A stretch of DNA of 64,000 nt. It comes from Theocolax elegans (taxonomy: Eukaryota; Arthropoda; Insecta; Hymenoptera; Cerocephalidae). Location: positions 17,326,759-17,390,758 of the forward strand of contig CM047428.1 in the NCBI GenBank assembly GCA_026168455.1. The letters are read 5' to 3'. Positions 14,701 through 26,700 of the stretch are shown here, piece after piece (positions within the stretch are counted from its first letter, which is position 1; each line of letters begins with the position of its first letter). Below the pieces are notes generated by a model. The model saw only the letters and a list, made by a program, of their open reading frames with translations, was not told the origin of the DNA and did no database searches. A program made the position numbers and the translations under genes.

Positions 14701-15829
14701 AACGACGTTATCATCAACGTACAAAGAATCGCTAATTCCATATGATAGACTATTCATAAGCTTTTTATTCCCTACGATCTTTTTTTTTAATTAGAATTTA
14801 ATGAAATTTACTTTTTTTCGTGTATGCAACTTTAATTGAATGCAAAACTGTATCTATAAATACATATTTTGTGTAAACTACGTTCAGTTTAAACTTGTAA
14901 GAATAGTTTTACATATTATTCTAATTACGAAAAAAATATATTCAGTTCTTATTTAAATTTAGCAAATTATATGATATGATTTTATTTAATTAATAATAAA
15001 TTATAAAATAAAATTTATTAAATATTTTTCATTATTTAAGTTATATTTTAGTTTTGAATTATTTATATTTTATAGCTAGTAAATTATTCATTTACGTACA
15101 CAGTATACAATTTGATGCATGAATCAGAATTATAAATATAAATATATTCGAGCGAAATATTCGATTTCTGTAAAAGTTGCTACTACATATCGTTGGTGTG
15201 CAGAAACTACCGCGAATTTTAGCTCGCTCGATGCAGAGTGTCAAAATTTCATTAATCAAATATATTTTACTAAATTACTACAAATAACTAGCATGTCAAT
15301 AACGAAATAAAGTTAATAAAATGGTTAGAAATATTAAATTGATATATCACCACTAAAACACGACCCCATTAATGTACTTTTACCACGACAACCATAAAGT
15401 AACAAAAAAAAAGAAAGAAACAAGCAACCACGAGCAACAAAAAAAACGCTTCCAGCTCACCAAACAATCCCAAAAACACAAAGTAACCCAAAAGTAAAAG
15501 AAACAAAAATAAAGAATAAGAAGTATAAGAAGAAGAAGAAGAAAAGAAAAAGATGAGGTAGAAGATCAACTTACAAATCCATAACCTCTACTCTTGGCTG
15601 TCTGTCTGTCCGTAATGACGACTGCTTCTTCGATATCACCGTAGACGCTAAAATGTTCCCTGAGGCTCTTGTCGGTCGTGTGATAAGGCAGACCACCGAC
15701 GAATAATTTCGTCCAGGTGGTGTCTTTTTGTTGTGGGGTTGCACCGGCAAGTGCTCCAAGTCCGCTGACCAGGTCCTCGGGTCCTGGAGCGCCAACAGCG
15801 CCCAGGCCCGCGGCACCTGGCATCAGCAT
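11721..15829 (-). CDS. RBM24/RBM38-type RNA-binding protein (one RRM), 3' end not in window
   Basis: Seen: three minus-strand exons, 15829-15575 (phase 0 out), 14077-13951 (phase 1 out) and 11781-11721 (phase 2 out), each with AG acceptor and GT donor. They encode 147 residues plus part of a glycine codon. The single RRM spans about residues 40-118, with RNP2 LFVGGL (42-47) and RNP1 RGYGFVIM (81-88), the latter split by the first intron. The stretch [12 protein letters not shown] and the segment [20 protein letters not shown] are hallmarks of the RBM24/RBM38 (SEB-4) family. The third exon gives [17 protein letters not shown], which fits the proline/glycine tail of insect members. Known for the family: it binds GU-rich RNA in nucleus and cytoplasm, controlling muscle splicing and mRNA stability. 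Start: the first in-frame ATG after an upstream stop is at 15829; a second ATG is two codons on. The tail normally continues in further Ala/Pro-rich exons, not found here, so the CDS is called 3'-partial. Confidence 0.9.
11782..13950 (-). other. intron 2 of the RBM24-like gene
   Basis: AT-rich intron bounded by a GTAAGTC donor at 13950 and a TTTCCAG acceptor at 11782. It holds two GC-richer islands (about 12190-12440 and 12940-13030) with no recognisable exon on either strand. Just inside the donor (13500-13950) the transcript strand is T-rich and includes an AT-repeat near 13911-13922. Confidence 0.65.
14078..15574 (-). other. intron 1 of the RBM24-like gene
   Basis: Intron between the two RRM exons, donor GTAAGTT at 15574, acceptor TACTCCAG at 14078. 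The 200 bases next to the donor are U- and GU-rich in the transcript. The plus-strand open frame of 150 codons at 14342-14794 is low-complexity AT-rich sequence with no protein-like features. Confidence 0.7.
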
Positions 15830-16026
15830 CCTCAACAGTTCGCTACCTATCTCGCTGCCTCGTGGGTACGCGCGGTTAACCTCCAGCTCACCCGGTATAC
15901 TACCTGCGCCTAGCCCGAACACGATTGGACCCACGACGGAAGTCACGGTTTCGCCGATTTTTTTTCAAATACTGGCAACTATATACCTCCTCCTTATAGG
16001 CTCTCTGGCATTTACAACTTGGCTAC
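15830..16026 (-). other. 5' UTR part of the RBM24-like first coding exon, with a short uORF
   Basis: On the minus strand a strong acceptor (pyrimidine tract ending TGTATTTTCAG) places the start of this exon at 16026, so at least one untranslated exon lies upstream. The leader contains a tiny upstream reading frame (Met-Pro-Glu-Ser-Leu-stop) and an in-frame TGA before the coding ATG at 15829. From that TGA the frame stays open for about 45 codons without an ATG, so non-AUG extension of the N terminus is possible but unsupported. Confidence 0.6.
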
Positions 16027-19000
16027 CTGAAAATACAAAAAATCGTTTTCGTTAGTACGCATCACGTTTGTCGAAGCAACTTGTCGTCTATACATGTTTT
16101 CTTTCATTCCCATTCATCCTAGCAATTTGTTATTTACTTATTCACACTAACAAATATATTTTTCAATTAAGCATTTCAATTCTGATATTTATGGTATATT
16201 ACAACATTCTTTGACAAATTTAATGTACCGACAAATCAATTTTGTATAATATGTCAATTTTATGTGTAATTATACTAATAATGCTAAAAAACTTGAAGAA
16301 AAATAATTTAGAATTGTATGTCAAATAAATAGAGTATCGCGACGCGATAATACAAATATTTTAAAGAATATAAAATATTCTTGGAAACGTGTTAAAACTA
16401 AAGTTTCTCGTTTCGAAATTATCATATGGACTTTGACAGATCGATAAAAATTGTTCTCTGTCTGCAAAACATGGTTGACCTGGTTTTCAGTAAATCTTTT
16501 AACATATATTAATTGTCTATACGTTTATTTTAAAACTTAAATAACATACGATATTGTAACGTTTTGTAATACTCGACATTTTCAATATACAATTTTATTA
16601 ATCAGATGACAATACATTTTAATTAAAAAATTTGGATTTCACAAAAAAAGCCTTTTGCAAATCTTAAGAATTAAACCACGTTATCAGTTAGGAAAGATCA
16701 TTGAACCGATTCTCGTAAAAGTTCCAAGCGAGAGATGCTATTCAATTAAATTTTACGGTTCGTCGAACTCAATGAGGGAACGATACTCGCATTACTATTT
16801 TTTTTTTCTTCTCAATGCTACAATTCCTTCGTTTACGCAGGCGTATTTTTAAAAATAATTCGTTGATTGTGTATCTGCAATATTTTGATTGATTTATCAA
16901 TTCAAACATACTCTGCAGGTTCGCAGTAAAAATAAATTCGCACGAGCTCACATTTTTATTTGACGCAATGGTTTAACAGATCTTCGCTTGTAAATATAAA
17001 GGTGTAACTCACATGTTAAGCATTATATGTAACAGTATATTCAAATTTAAAAATATGTACGTAAAAGTATAATCATTTTTGTATAAAAATCTAAATATTT
17101 GTCTCTATAAGTTAAAAAGTATACGATATAATTTTATTCATTTAGGTAAGTTAAAAAATATTTTTTTAAAATTTGGGGTTTATGTGTAGAACTTTTAAAT
17201 ATGAAGAAGAACCAACGATTTATAATTATTAGATAGCATTATGCAGTATTCCACACAATCCCAATGCTTATTTCTACTTAAAAGAATGAACCACAACATG
17301 TACCAAACAAATGTTTATTCGAAACGGAACAACCGCATCGCATATAACTAACAATGCACTCTACTAATCCACAAAGTTTGAAAAGATGCACAGTCCGTAC
17401 AGATAAACGATATTTACAAGTAAACAAGCATCAGAAGAAAATCACACAATACAGATACGTCAGATAATTACGCACCAAAAATTCCCCCGCAGATATCGCA
17501 AAGCAATCATTTCACGCGGCCTCGTCGATGAGCGTCACCGTACTAAGGTCATATCCGCACGCGCGCGCGTTAAAACTACACGCGCTCCCTCGCACACCCT
17601 AAATTTTCCCCCGAAAGAGGGGAAAAAAAGGTTCTTTTCACTCGGCGTGCAAGAGCGAGGAGAGCGCTAGGAGCGCATTTCAGGACTCGCATCCCCTGGT
17701 ATAACTCAGCTATATGTATATGTATATATATGTATACCGAAGCCAAGCCGGGGGTCAACGATCATCGGCCCGAATTTTCCGCGCCCCTTGCCTACTCCTC
17801 TCCCCACTATCGTCAGGTGTTGTGGCAGGGGAGGAGGTGAGAGAGGGGAGAACGGGGGAAAGTATCCGGAGAAAATCCGAGCTCCGAGCTCCGAGCTCGG
17901 AGCCCTTCTCCCTTCTCACTCAGGGGGCCTTATTGTACGGCGTGCGCAACGGTATACGCGTACGGCGTACCCTCCGAAAGGGGCCCCCTGTTCGCTCCTC
18001 CCTGCATCGAAAGAGAAAGAGATGGCTTGCCTCTACACATTTTGCGCTTTGTTTTTCACCTTCGAGGAGACGCGCGTATATATACACACGCATAAACTGG
18101 GTTTACGGATTCGTTTCTTTCTACCTGCAACTTTTCCTGTACACGAGCAAGCCCAATTTGTCCAGAAATGCTTTTGCGACGATGTCATACTTGGCTTGCT
18201 ACAGGTTTACCGCGTAGTTTCATTTCCAAACCGATCCACATTTAGTAACAATTGTATACTAACAATAACGGAACAATAAAGAATGTTTTTAATAAGACGA
18301 ACTGAACGTGAAATTAAAACATAAATAAATAACAATTACGTTTTTAAAAACATTATGTATTTCACTATAAATTGCTTTTCATTGAAAAATATGTCACTAT
18401 CAACGTCCAATCCTAATTCAACACAATCCTAAAAAAAACTCCATCTTTGTAACCCTTTTTCCGTTACAATCGAACAATATATGCATTACAAACGTCCAAA
18501 CTTTCGAATAACGCCCGAGAAAAATCAAAGTAACGTAATCCCAACCAATTAAAATCTCTCTGTGCACATCCTAATTACCTCGTCTCGAAAAATGCCATTA
18601 CCATCTTTGTAAAAAAAAAAGAAAAAAAACAACAAGCATCAACCCAAACACGGTAGGGATAAAACGTCTTTGAAATTTACAGAATATCCAAATGTGTTTC
18701 TGTGTCTCTCATAGTTGTACCCCCGTCGTGTTCCGATCCCCTAAAGCAGCGCTCATGCGGCAGCTGCGGGCCGCTGCAGAAAACCGGTGAGCTCTCTCAC
18801 TCTCTCTTTCTCTTTTTTTTTCCTACCTCCGCGCGCAGAACCGCTTCGTTGCATTGTGTCTATAAGCGCGCGCACGCATCGGCGTACGTGAAGTTTCGGG
18901 CTTCAAAACCTACCAACTGTACGAGGAACAAACTTGAATTCTTATATATGTATATGTATATTTATATATACAGTAACACAAGGGTTAGAAAAAAAATTTC

Positions 19001-22000
19001 TTGACGGATTTGCTGGGAATTTGGTTAATACGATGTTTAACTTGCGAGGCTAGATGGGTAGCTCGTGAAATGTGGCTTGAGAATTTTTATTTTTTTAGTA
19101 TACACAAGGGTTGTTTTTATTATAGAAACTCTATGGGTGAACTATTATTAAACGTGCGAATTATTATTTTAATTTAAAGTAGTAATAGTGATATATGAAT
19201 AGGTAGCTTTTTTACTTTATTAATTCATACAACAATTAAAATAATGACAATTAAAAATAAATAGATGTATTACCATACAACTTTTGAGTTAAACTGTACG
19301 TGACAGTAATACATCTGTTCAATTAATTTTACTTGTTAATTCTCAATGTATCATTAATATAAATATTATAATTGTTTATCACCGTGATACAATTATTAAA
19401 ACGTACGTACAAATCGATTACACGATTTTCTGAATAATTCAAATTACATCAAATATGAACATCTGAAGAAATCCAACTATAAGTCTGTAACTTCAATTCA
19501 ACATTTACTACCCTATAAATTTAATTGATTCATCGATTCCAAAAATTTGTATAGAAAAAGAAAAACAATCTTCGAAAATAGTGAAGCATCCGAAAGAAGA
19601 CGAACGTTTTTCAACACTCTTACTCAGATAATTGAATATTAATTACAAGATGAAAGCGAATAAGAAACGTCAAACTTGCATGGCTAAATGTTATCGTTTG
19701 AACGATTGTATATGTACGAAGTAAACGTATACCATTGTCAAAAATCTTGGGTGATGTATTTTTGCGTCTGGTTTTTAACGCGCAATAAAGTGCCCTATAA
19801 GCAAGAACGAGGAAAACGGGAGACGCCGAGTTTCCGAATGAAAATAAAGAGCCCGGAGGATACGACTTCGCGCGAAACTCGACAAAATTTCTCTATAAAT
19901 AGAGAGAACGGTGTGCGTTGGTTGAGCTTCGGGAGCCAAATTATATATCTATGTTACTTAAAGGCGCAATCTCCGTAAGCGCGTAATTCCTCATCATAGT
20001 TTTTCAATAATTTTGAAAGACATTTTTCTTTTCCTCTGAACCTAATTATCTTTTTATTTCAACGTCGTAAACAATACTCTGCTAAATCTACAATACTGTC
20101 TCTTTTAAAAAATATCCCAAATAAGAAAGCTCTTTATTCTTTTCTATTTATTGTTAAAGTTATACCATAACTTTTGCGAATTCATCATTGGCATGACTCG
20201 TAGTTTAAAATTAAGGTCAATTAGATGCAACGTTTTCATAAACATATAAAATTTTTTATATATATACATATATAATGGTGTTTAATAAAAAAAATTACTG
20301 TTTAACGATCGGGTTAAAATTTTTACTTCTACCAAGTCGTGTATATGAAATTGAATGCAAAGTGTATGTATATATGGTATACACGAAGACGGAAAGAAAA
20401 ATTGATTGGCTTATTGTCTTACAACGCAATCTATATCTATTACATGGTAATACAAAGTTTACAAAGCTGTATAAACATTAGAGAAAAATTGTAAGCTTAT
20501 CTCAGTATTTTATCATATTATTTAAGTATATCATATTATGTTTTATTCTCTCTTCTCGAAATTCCGTTATCCAACAGTTATATATTTAAGGGCAACGTTC
20601 TTTTTAAATATCTAGAAAAAAATGTATTTACTTAATTATATAAAATAAACAATCTGCATACTTGGAAAGCATACAATAAATGCCCTAACGTATAACTTAT
20701 GCATCCTCTTATAAATTCGACGTGAAATATACAGTAGAAATGAAAGATTACACTACAAATAATCTGAAGAATTACCTAACGAAAAAATGATTTCTATTCC
20801 GATTGAACAAACTGAAAATAAAGTAAGGAAAATGCTGATAATAAAAACGTAGATCAAAACGATATATTGCGTGTGAAATAGTGAGCAAGTGAAAAACCAA
20901 ACTGTTAAATGAGTAAAAACCCGTGGAGTCACCGCAAATACAAGGCGTTAAAAGAAAAAGCAAAGGGGGAGATTTCATTGGGTAGCATCATTTTCCTTGT
21001 GGACCCCCAGAGTAGTATATAGGCAAGCAGCTTAGAAAGACCACGGAGAAAGAGAACCAGACGCGCACCGCGTGTGTGCTGCCCGTGTAACGTGGGTTCA
21101 GATTGTCGACGCGCAGACCGCGAGTTTATTAATAAACACGCGTCGTAAGGGAACACGTGCCCGTCTTGAACGTCAGCAACGCGAAAAAAAAACCTAGACG
21201 GTATATAAGGACTAATTTCAACTAAAATTTGGAAAACGCCATAAATGTAAATAATAAACAATAAAAAATATATATATATTTTTGTTTTAGAAGGTGCGTG
21301 TGTATATTGAAAATAATTTTACCAACGGTCACAATTATTTGAAATATAGTTTTGAATAATTGCAAGGTATTATATACATACACACACGTGTACCTTATGT
21401 ATTAATTATTAAGTAAAAGTTTGTTTTAACGGAAACGTTTATATTCTGTTAGTGCGGTAAATTTAAGAGACACTGACTAGAATAAAAGTTCTTGATACGT
21501 TATAACGTGTAAATGACATTGTTATGCCTAGATTCGCTGATAAGACGCCACTTGTCTAAAGGGTCATGAAGTTTTATTAAGTAGCTGTACGCTACTTTTC
21601 ACGATACACTTTAACTATATTTTAAGAAATTTCATTTTCCTTAATGATTACAAGTTTTTCCCGTAAACAAACGAAGGTATAATTAACGATCTTCAACCGA
21701 ATAATAAATTTATAATTTAATTAAAATATTATTATAATATTATTTCCATTAGCTTCTATAATCAAAACGAACTCGAGCCAAAAGTTTGAATAGGTCATTT
21801 AAAAATCGCAGTAGTGACGTCACAAAATCACATCGGCCGATTATACAAACGGGATGTGCCTATATGCACTTATGCGATGACATTTAAAGTTGCAATTAAC
21901 CGCGTATATATTTTCGAAAATAAATGTTACGCATACATTGACACCGATAAGACGTTGATATTTTGTAAGTATAAGTTGCAGTTTCGTAGTCAAATTATAC

Positions 22001-23266
22001 CTAGTAATAAAAATTAAGAAATATGTAGTTGTAAATGTCTAAAAATTTGTAAGTATTGATTGTTATAGAAATAATTTGAACTTGTTTAATACATTTATTT
22101 TTACAGTATTATTTAGTGGCATTATTCATTATCATTAACCATTAATTATCGATGCATCAATTCCAACGGTCAACAGGGAAAATACATAATAAAAAATAGA
22201 AATAATAATTTAAATTTAATACTTATGTACTTTAAATTACATATATATTTCAAAACAATGTAACACCGGTTTTTTTTACAATTTTTTTAATAATAAAAAT
22301 GGAATCGACATGTGCGAAAAATTTGCGAACAATAAGATAAAACGCAAGCTGCGCAAATTTCGTTACGCTCGTTGACTTATAAAAATAACATTCTTAAATT
22401 ATCAGTGTTCTGTATAAAATTGACATATTAAAAATGTTTATAATATCGAACGAGTATTCTCGATTGAAATCTACAGGATCTAAGAAAAAAAAAATCTTTG
22501 CTCTCTTTGCCAAATCTGTCCTAAAAATAGAAGTTGCCGTTTGTGTCTGCGCGCAGAGTCTTACGATTTTCGTTCTCGCAGCTTTTCGTTACTACATGTA
22601 TATACGATCGCATTAGTCATAATATTTAAAAATTAACGTTTTTCTTTGTGTCGAGGTTATTAAATTTATTTCTATAGTTTTATTTTTAATAAAAAGGAGT
22701 GCGACAAGCTATACAAAAAAAATTATGTATAATTTAGTACAGTTATAACGATCAAAATAATGTGTGTTTACATAAGCAAGGAGAACGTCATTCAATGTTT
22801 ATCTTGTACACAATTAAAACAATGTCAGTATTCTAATAAAAAAAACATTGAATATATTATAACTATATTGTCAAAAAATCAAATCATACGACAATCGAAT
22901 ATTTATAACAAAAGGGTGCACCGTATTACGTGGTAATACCACAGCGGTGATATACAAAAAAAAATAAAATTCTACATCAGCGACGCTAAACGTTGTAAAC
23001 AATAATAAAAATGAAAACACACAAGTACGAGGATTACCGTTGAGTTTCACAATTTTCCGCAACGTTGTTTACATTTTAAATTAAAAAAATTTCCGAGTAA
23101 ATTTTCGAGCCCTCTCCGTATAATAAATTATACCGATCCTCTCTTTTTCCCTCAGTTGTCTCACACATTTTTCGAACCGCGGGCTTCTGTTACTTACTGT
23201 CTCTGTCTTTGTCTCTCTTTCTCTCTCTCTCTCTCTCGCTCGGTCTTTCGTTCAACGCACACTCAC
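16027..23266. other. non-coding DNA upstream of the RBM24-like coding exon, probably 5' UTR intron
   Basis: No coding exon recognised. GC-rich islands at about 17490-18010, 18700-18910 and 21010-21140 interrupt AT-rich DNA. The first contains an alternating CG run (17566-17576) and a short tandem repeat of CCGAGCT (about 17877-17897) able to fold with the following GAGCTCGG. Long open frames on the plus strand at 17714-18279 follow GC content and have no family features. Confidence 0.45.
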
Positions 23267-23770
23267 CGGAAGCAGCTGTTTCTCCAAGCAACAAAACGGC
23301 GGCTCGAAAAACCTTCGGGTTCCACCGGAATTTTTCACTGTATATTTATATACGTATATGCGTATATATATATATAAATATAAATACTCCGTAGCCTCGA
23401 CACCAACAAATTCACTGTTACTTATGTCGTACACGTAGACATCAGGTAGATGTACGGCGTATCCAACGTTAACACACGTTTCAAACAAATCGGATCGAAG
23501 AGAATCGTAACGCACACGCGACTGTCCAAGTGGTCAAAATGTGTCCGTGTGTTGTGTAAAAGGAATTAGAGGAGGATAGAATGGGTGGTAGGGTGGGGGG
23601 GCGGGCGCGTGTACGAACGCGTCGGGCCTCCACGTGCAAGTGCCGATCGTGTCGCGCGTCTGCTCGGCTCTGCCCGGGGGAGAGTCGAAGCTCGAAGCAA
23701 CGACGGCGTTTCGGCGCGCTGCCGGTCCCGCGCCTCGTGCGTTCATTGGCTAAAACCGACGGCCTCCATT
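23267..23770 (-). promoter_or_regulatory. candidate promoter and non-coding first exon for the RBM24-like gene
   Basis: Seen: a GC-rich, CpG-rich island at about 23560-23770, including a G-rich run at 23583-23604 with four G-tracts (quadruplex-capable). Down-strand on minus there is a good donor, CTTCCG|GTGAGTGTG, with its last exon base at 23267. Inference: transcription starts in or near the island, and an untranslated exon ends at 23267 and splices to the acceptor at 16026. Nothing in the sequence proves this pairing; the islands at 17.5-18.0 kb and 27.5-28.0 kb are alternatives. Confidence 0.35.
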
Positions 23771-26700
23771 TTTACCAAGCGTTTTCTTTCTCTTTCTTTT
23801 TTTTGTTACTTCCCTCTCGCTCGCACGCGCGCACACACACACACTCGCTCACTCATATGCCCGCACGGCTCTCTCAACGTGAATGTGTGGTTACACACGT
23901 GTGTACATACGCCTGCGTACGTGTGAGTAAAGTACTTGCTTACAGAGGGATGTGTAAGAGCATGTGCCTGCAATTAGGCTACGGGTCTTCCGAGGCTATG
24001 TGTACAGTTTAATAAGAGTTTCCTACATATATATTTATACAGGTTTCGATTTTGCCGAGGGTTTTTGGGTTATTCTTTCCTTATATATGTGTATATATAA
24101 CGCGCAACATTCGATCAACATCATGTTACATTTTTATTATAAATATATTAGGCATTTATTTACAATTGTTTAAATTTTACATTATCCAAGTAATATATAA
24201 TAATATATAATCAATGTCATGTTTGTTAGTATTATTAATATTAAGTAAGTCTATTATATTATAAAAGTGGTTATTATATTAGCGCATTAAAAAGTTGTAT
24301 ATATAAGTATACATACGCACGTGTGTATAGAGACACAAATAAAATTGAAGCAACTCAACGATACAGCTACAATGTCACGACGTTCTCCAGCATTATGTAC
24401 GATGACGTCACGAGTTAGGATAGCTAGTGGTCATAACTTTTAATTGTACATGTAATTTCATCGTATTTAATTAAGTTAAAAATGTAGTGTAGAAAGAGTC
24501 TTGTCGAGCATTCGTTTGAAGACGCGTGGATTTAATATTTCTATCGCCCGAATTAAAGGCAATTTACCACGATTTTTAAGCTCCACCATATCTGCAAAGC
24601 TGTACAATACGCTTTTTTTAAAAGTACATACGTATATTCGTGTACTTATTGAGAAACAAGTTATTTGAAATATAGTAATAAAACAAATTTAACATTTAAT
24701 AATGTTTACACGCGTGCTTTTCTTCTTTTTGATATTTTTACGAAATTCTTGAGGGAAGTTGGGCATTAAAAACTTAACTTTTTTTTTACGAGTGGCCTAT
24801 CTTTGCTCTGTCAAATTGACTATTAGTGACATTACTTCGGTTCGAGGTACTTAAAAGACTTATTTTTGAAACGAGAACGTGGCATATATATTTTTATAAT
24901 CTTTCACTATTCGAATAGTCGTAAAATTAAGCATCTTCTTAATTCCTATTATACACCCCCACGCGCGCGCACACACACTTACGAACGGCAAGTAATTAAA
25001 ATTAAAAATAAATATTTGTCTGTACACAATTTAGGTACAATAAAATTAGCCCCATTCTTCGTTCAAGAAAACACCCTTAGTGGAAAACATCTCCAAAAAA
25101 GACTATATGTATAATACAACCATTCCGAAATCTAACTTCATTATTGTGTGGCATTAATTCAAATAGTCAGACATATGAAAAGCGTATTATATATATAGTA
25201 AAGTGTGAAAGTCGGATCTTGAAGACAAAAAAAGGGAGGAAGGATCCAATTCTTAAGTGTATATGCATATATATATAGTTACACGCGATCTTGCACAGAG
25301 AGTGAGAGAGAGAGAGGTGGTCGGTCTCATATATATATATAAAGAAGAACATCAGCTGTTCGAATTATTATCGTTGACCGAAACTCGGCAGATGTTCACC
25401 AACCTGGAATTTATACTTACTCGCTCTCTTACCTGTATATACACACATACGTTTCTTGCAACCTTCATCCAGTACTTCTTTCTTCGTTACTTATTTTTAT
25501 TTATAATTTTTCTATAACTATAACGTTCGACATGTTTAACACTCATTCGATTTACCGCCAATTCTGATTATGAGTAAATATACGTTTAATTTAAGCAAGA
25601 TCGATAAATCCGATCAATCTTCTATAGGTATACATGAATTCATTGAATGGTGTTCAGTATAATAAGTAGAATGTTTGTAATATCGATGCAAGGGACATAT
25701 GTTCCATTACTTTCGTTGTTTGAAATTCTTAATTATATCGGAAATATATATTGAACTATATCCATAAACATATACATACACAAACATAAAGTACGTTAAA
25801 AGTAATTGTACTTAAATTATAATAACGTCTTTCTTTTCTCTACAAGTCAAATAAAATGTAGTTAAGTCTTAAATCGATGATACACAGCAATTTCTAGATT
25901 GTTTTGCTATAAACAGAACCAATGATATTTTATTGTAATACCTGAAATCGTAGAATCGCTTTATTTATCAAAACTATACACTATTTACACATGTCAATTA
26001 TTAATTGAACTATGGTTATTATAAACCATTTAGAAAAGCTCCTTCCTTACTATGTTGAGTTTATGTATAAGTGCAAAAGTTTCATATGCACACCTATGTA
26101 TATGTACATACATCCGCTTATTAATTATTTATAAGCAAAGAAACTTGTCACCCTTTTTCCGAAAGACTAGCTCATGTATAGGTATATACTTACGCGTGTG
26201 AAATCCGAGAAAAATTACCTTGGAGAATACATATATTCAATTCCTGTAACAATTATACGAGTAGAAAAAGATAAAAAATTTTTATGAGAAATTAATGAAT
26301 TTAAAAACTTTTGCGCATATAAAATACATCAATTTTACATCATTTACTTAACGCACCCCAGTCGTTCCTATAGATACACGATAAATTAATTATGTAAAAA
26401 AAATGGTTTGACAGAATCCATTGTGAATTATTTTATAAAAAATTTGTATCACATATGAAAAATGGTTTTCCAAATGCCAACAGTTGGTTGGATTTTCCGT
26501 TATTACTCAAAAAGGAAAAAACGAAACCACTCAAAAAAAAGGGAAGTGTATGCAAGAGCGCGTTCGCGTACGACAACGGGGCAGTTGGAGTTTGCGGGGA
26601 AGAAGCGGTGGAGTAAGGTTTATGTATATTCATGGATGCATTCTATACATACAGACAGACGGTGCATATAAAAAGAGCTCGAAAATTGTATTGTAAATGT

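Noticed and set aside
14342..14794. 150-codon plus-strand open frame
   Set aside because: It lies in the RBM24-like intron, AT-rich, no domain, no splice or promoter signals.
17714..18279. Two overlapping plus-strand frames of over 160 codons
   Set aside because: They arise from local GC content and short repeats (CCGAGCT, AT runs), show no family features, and two frames are open at once.
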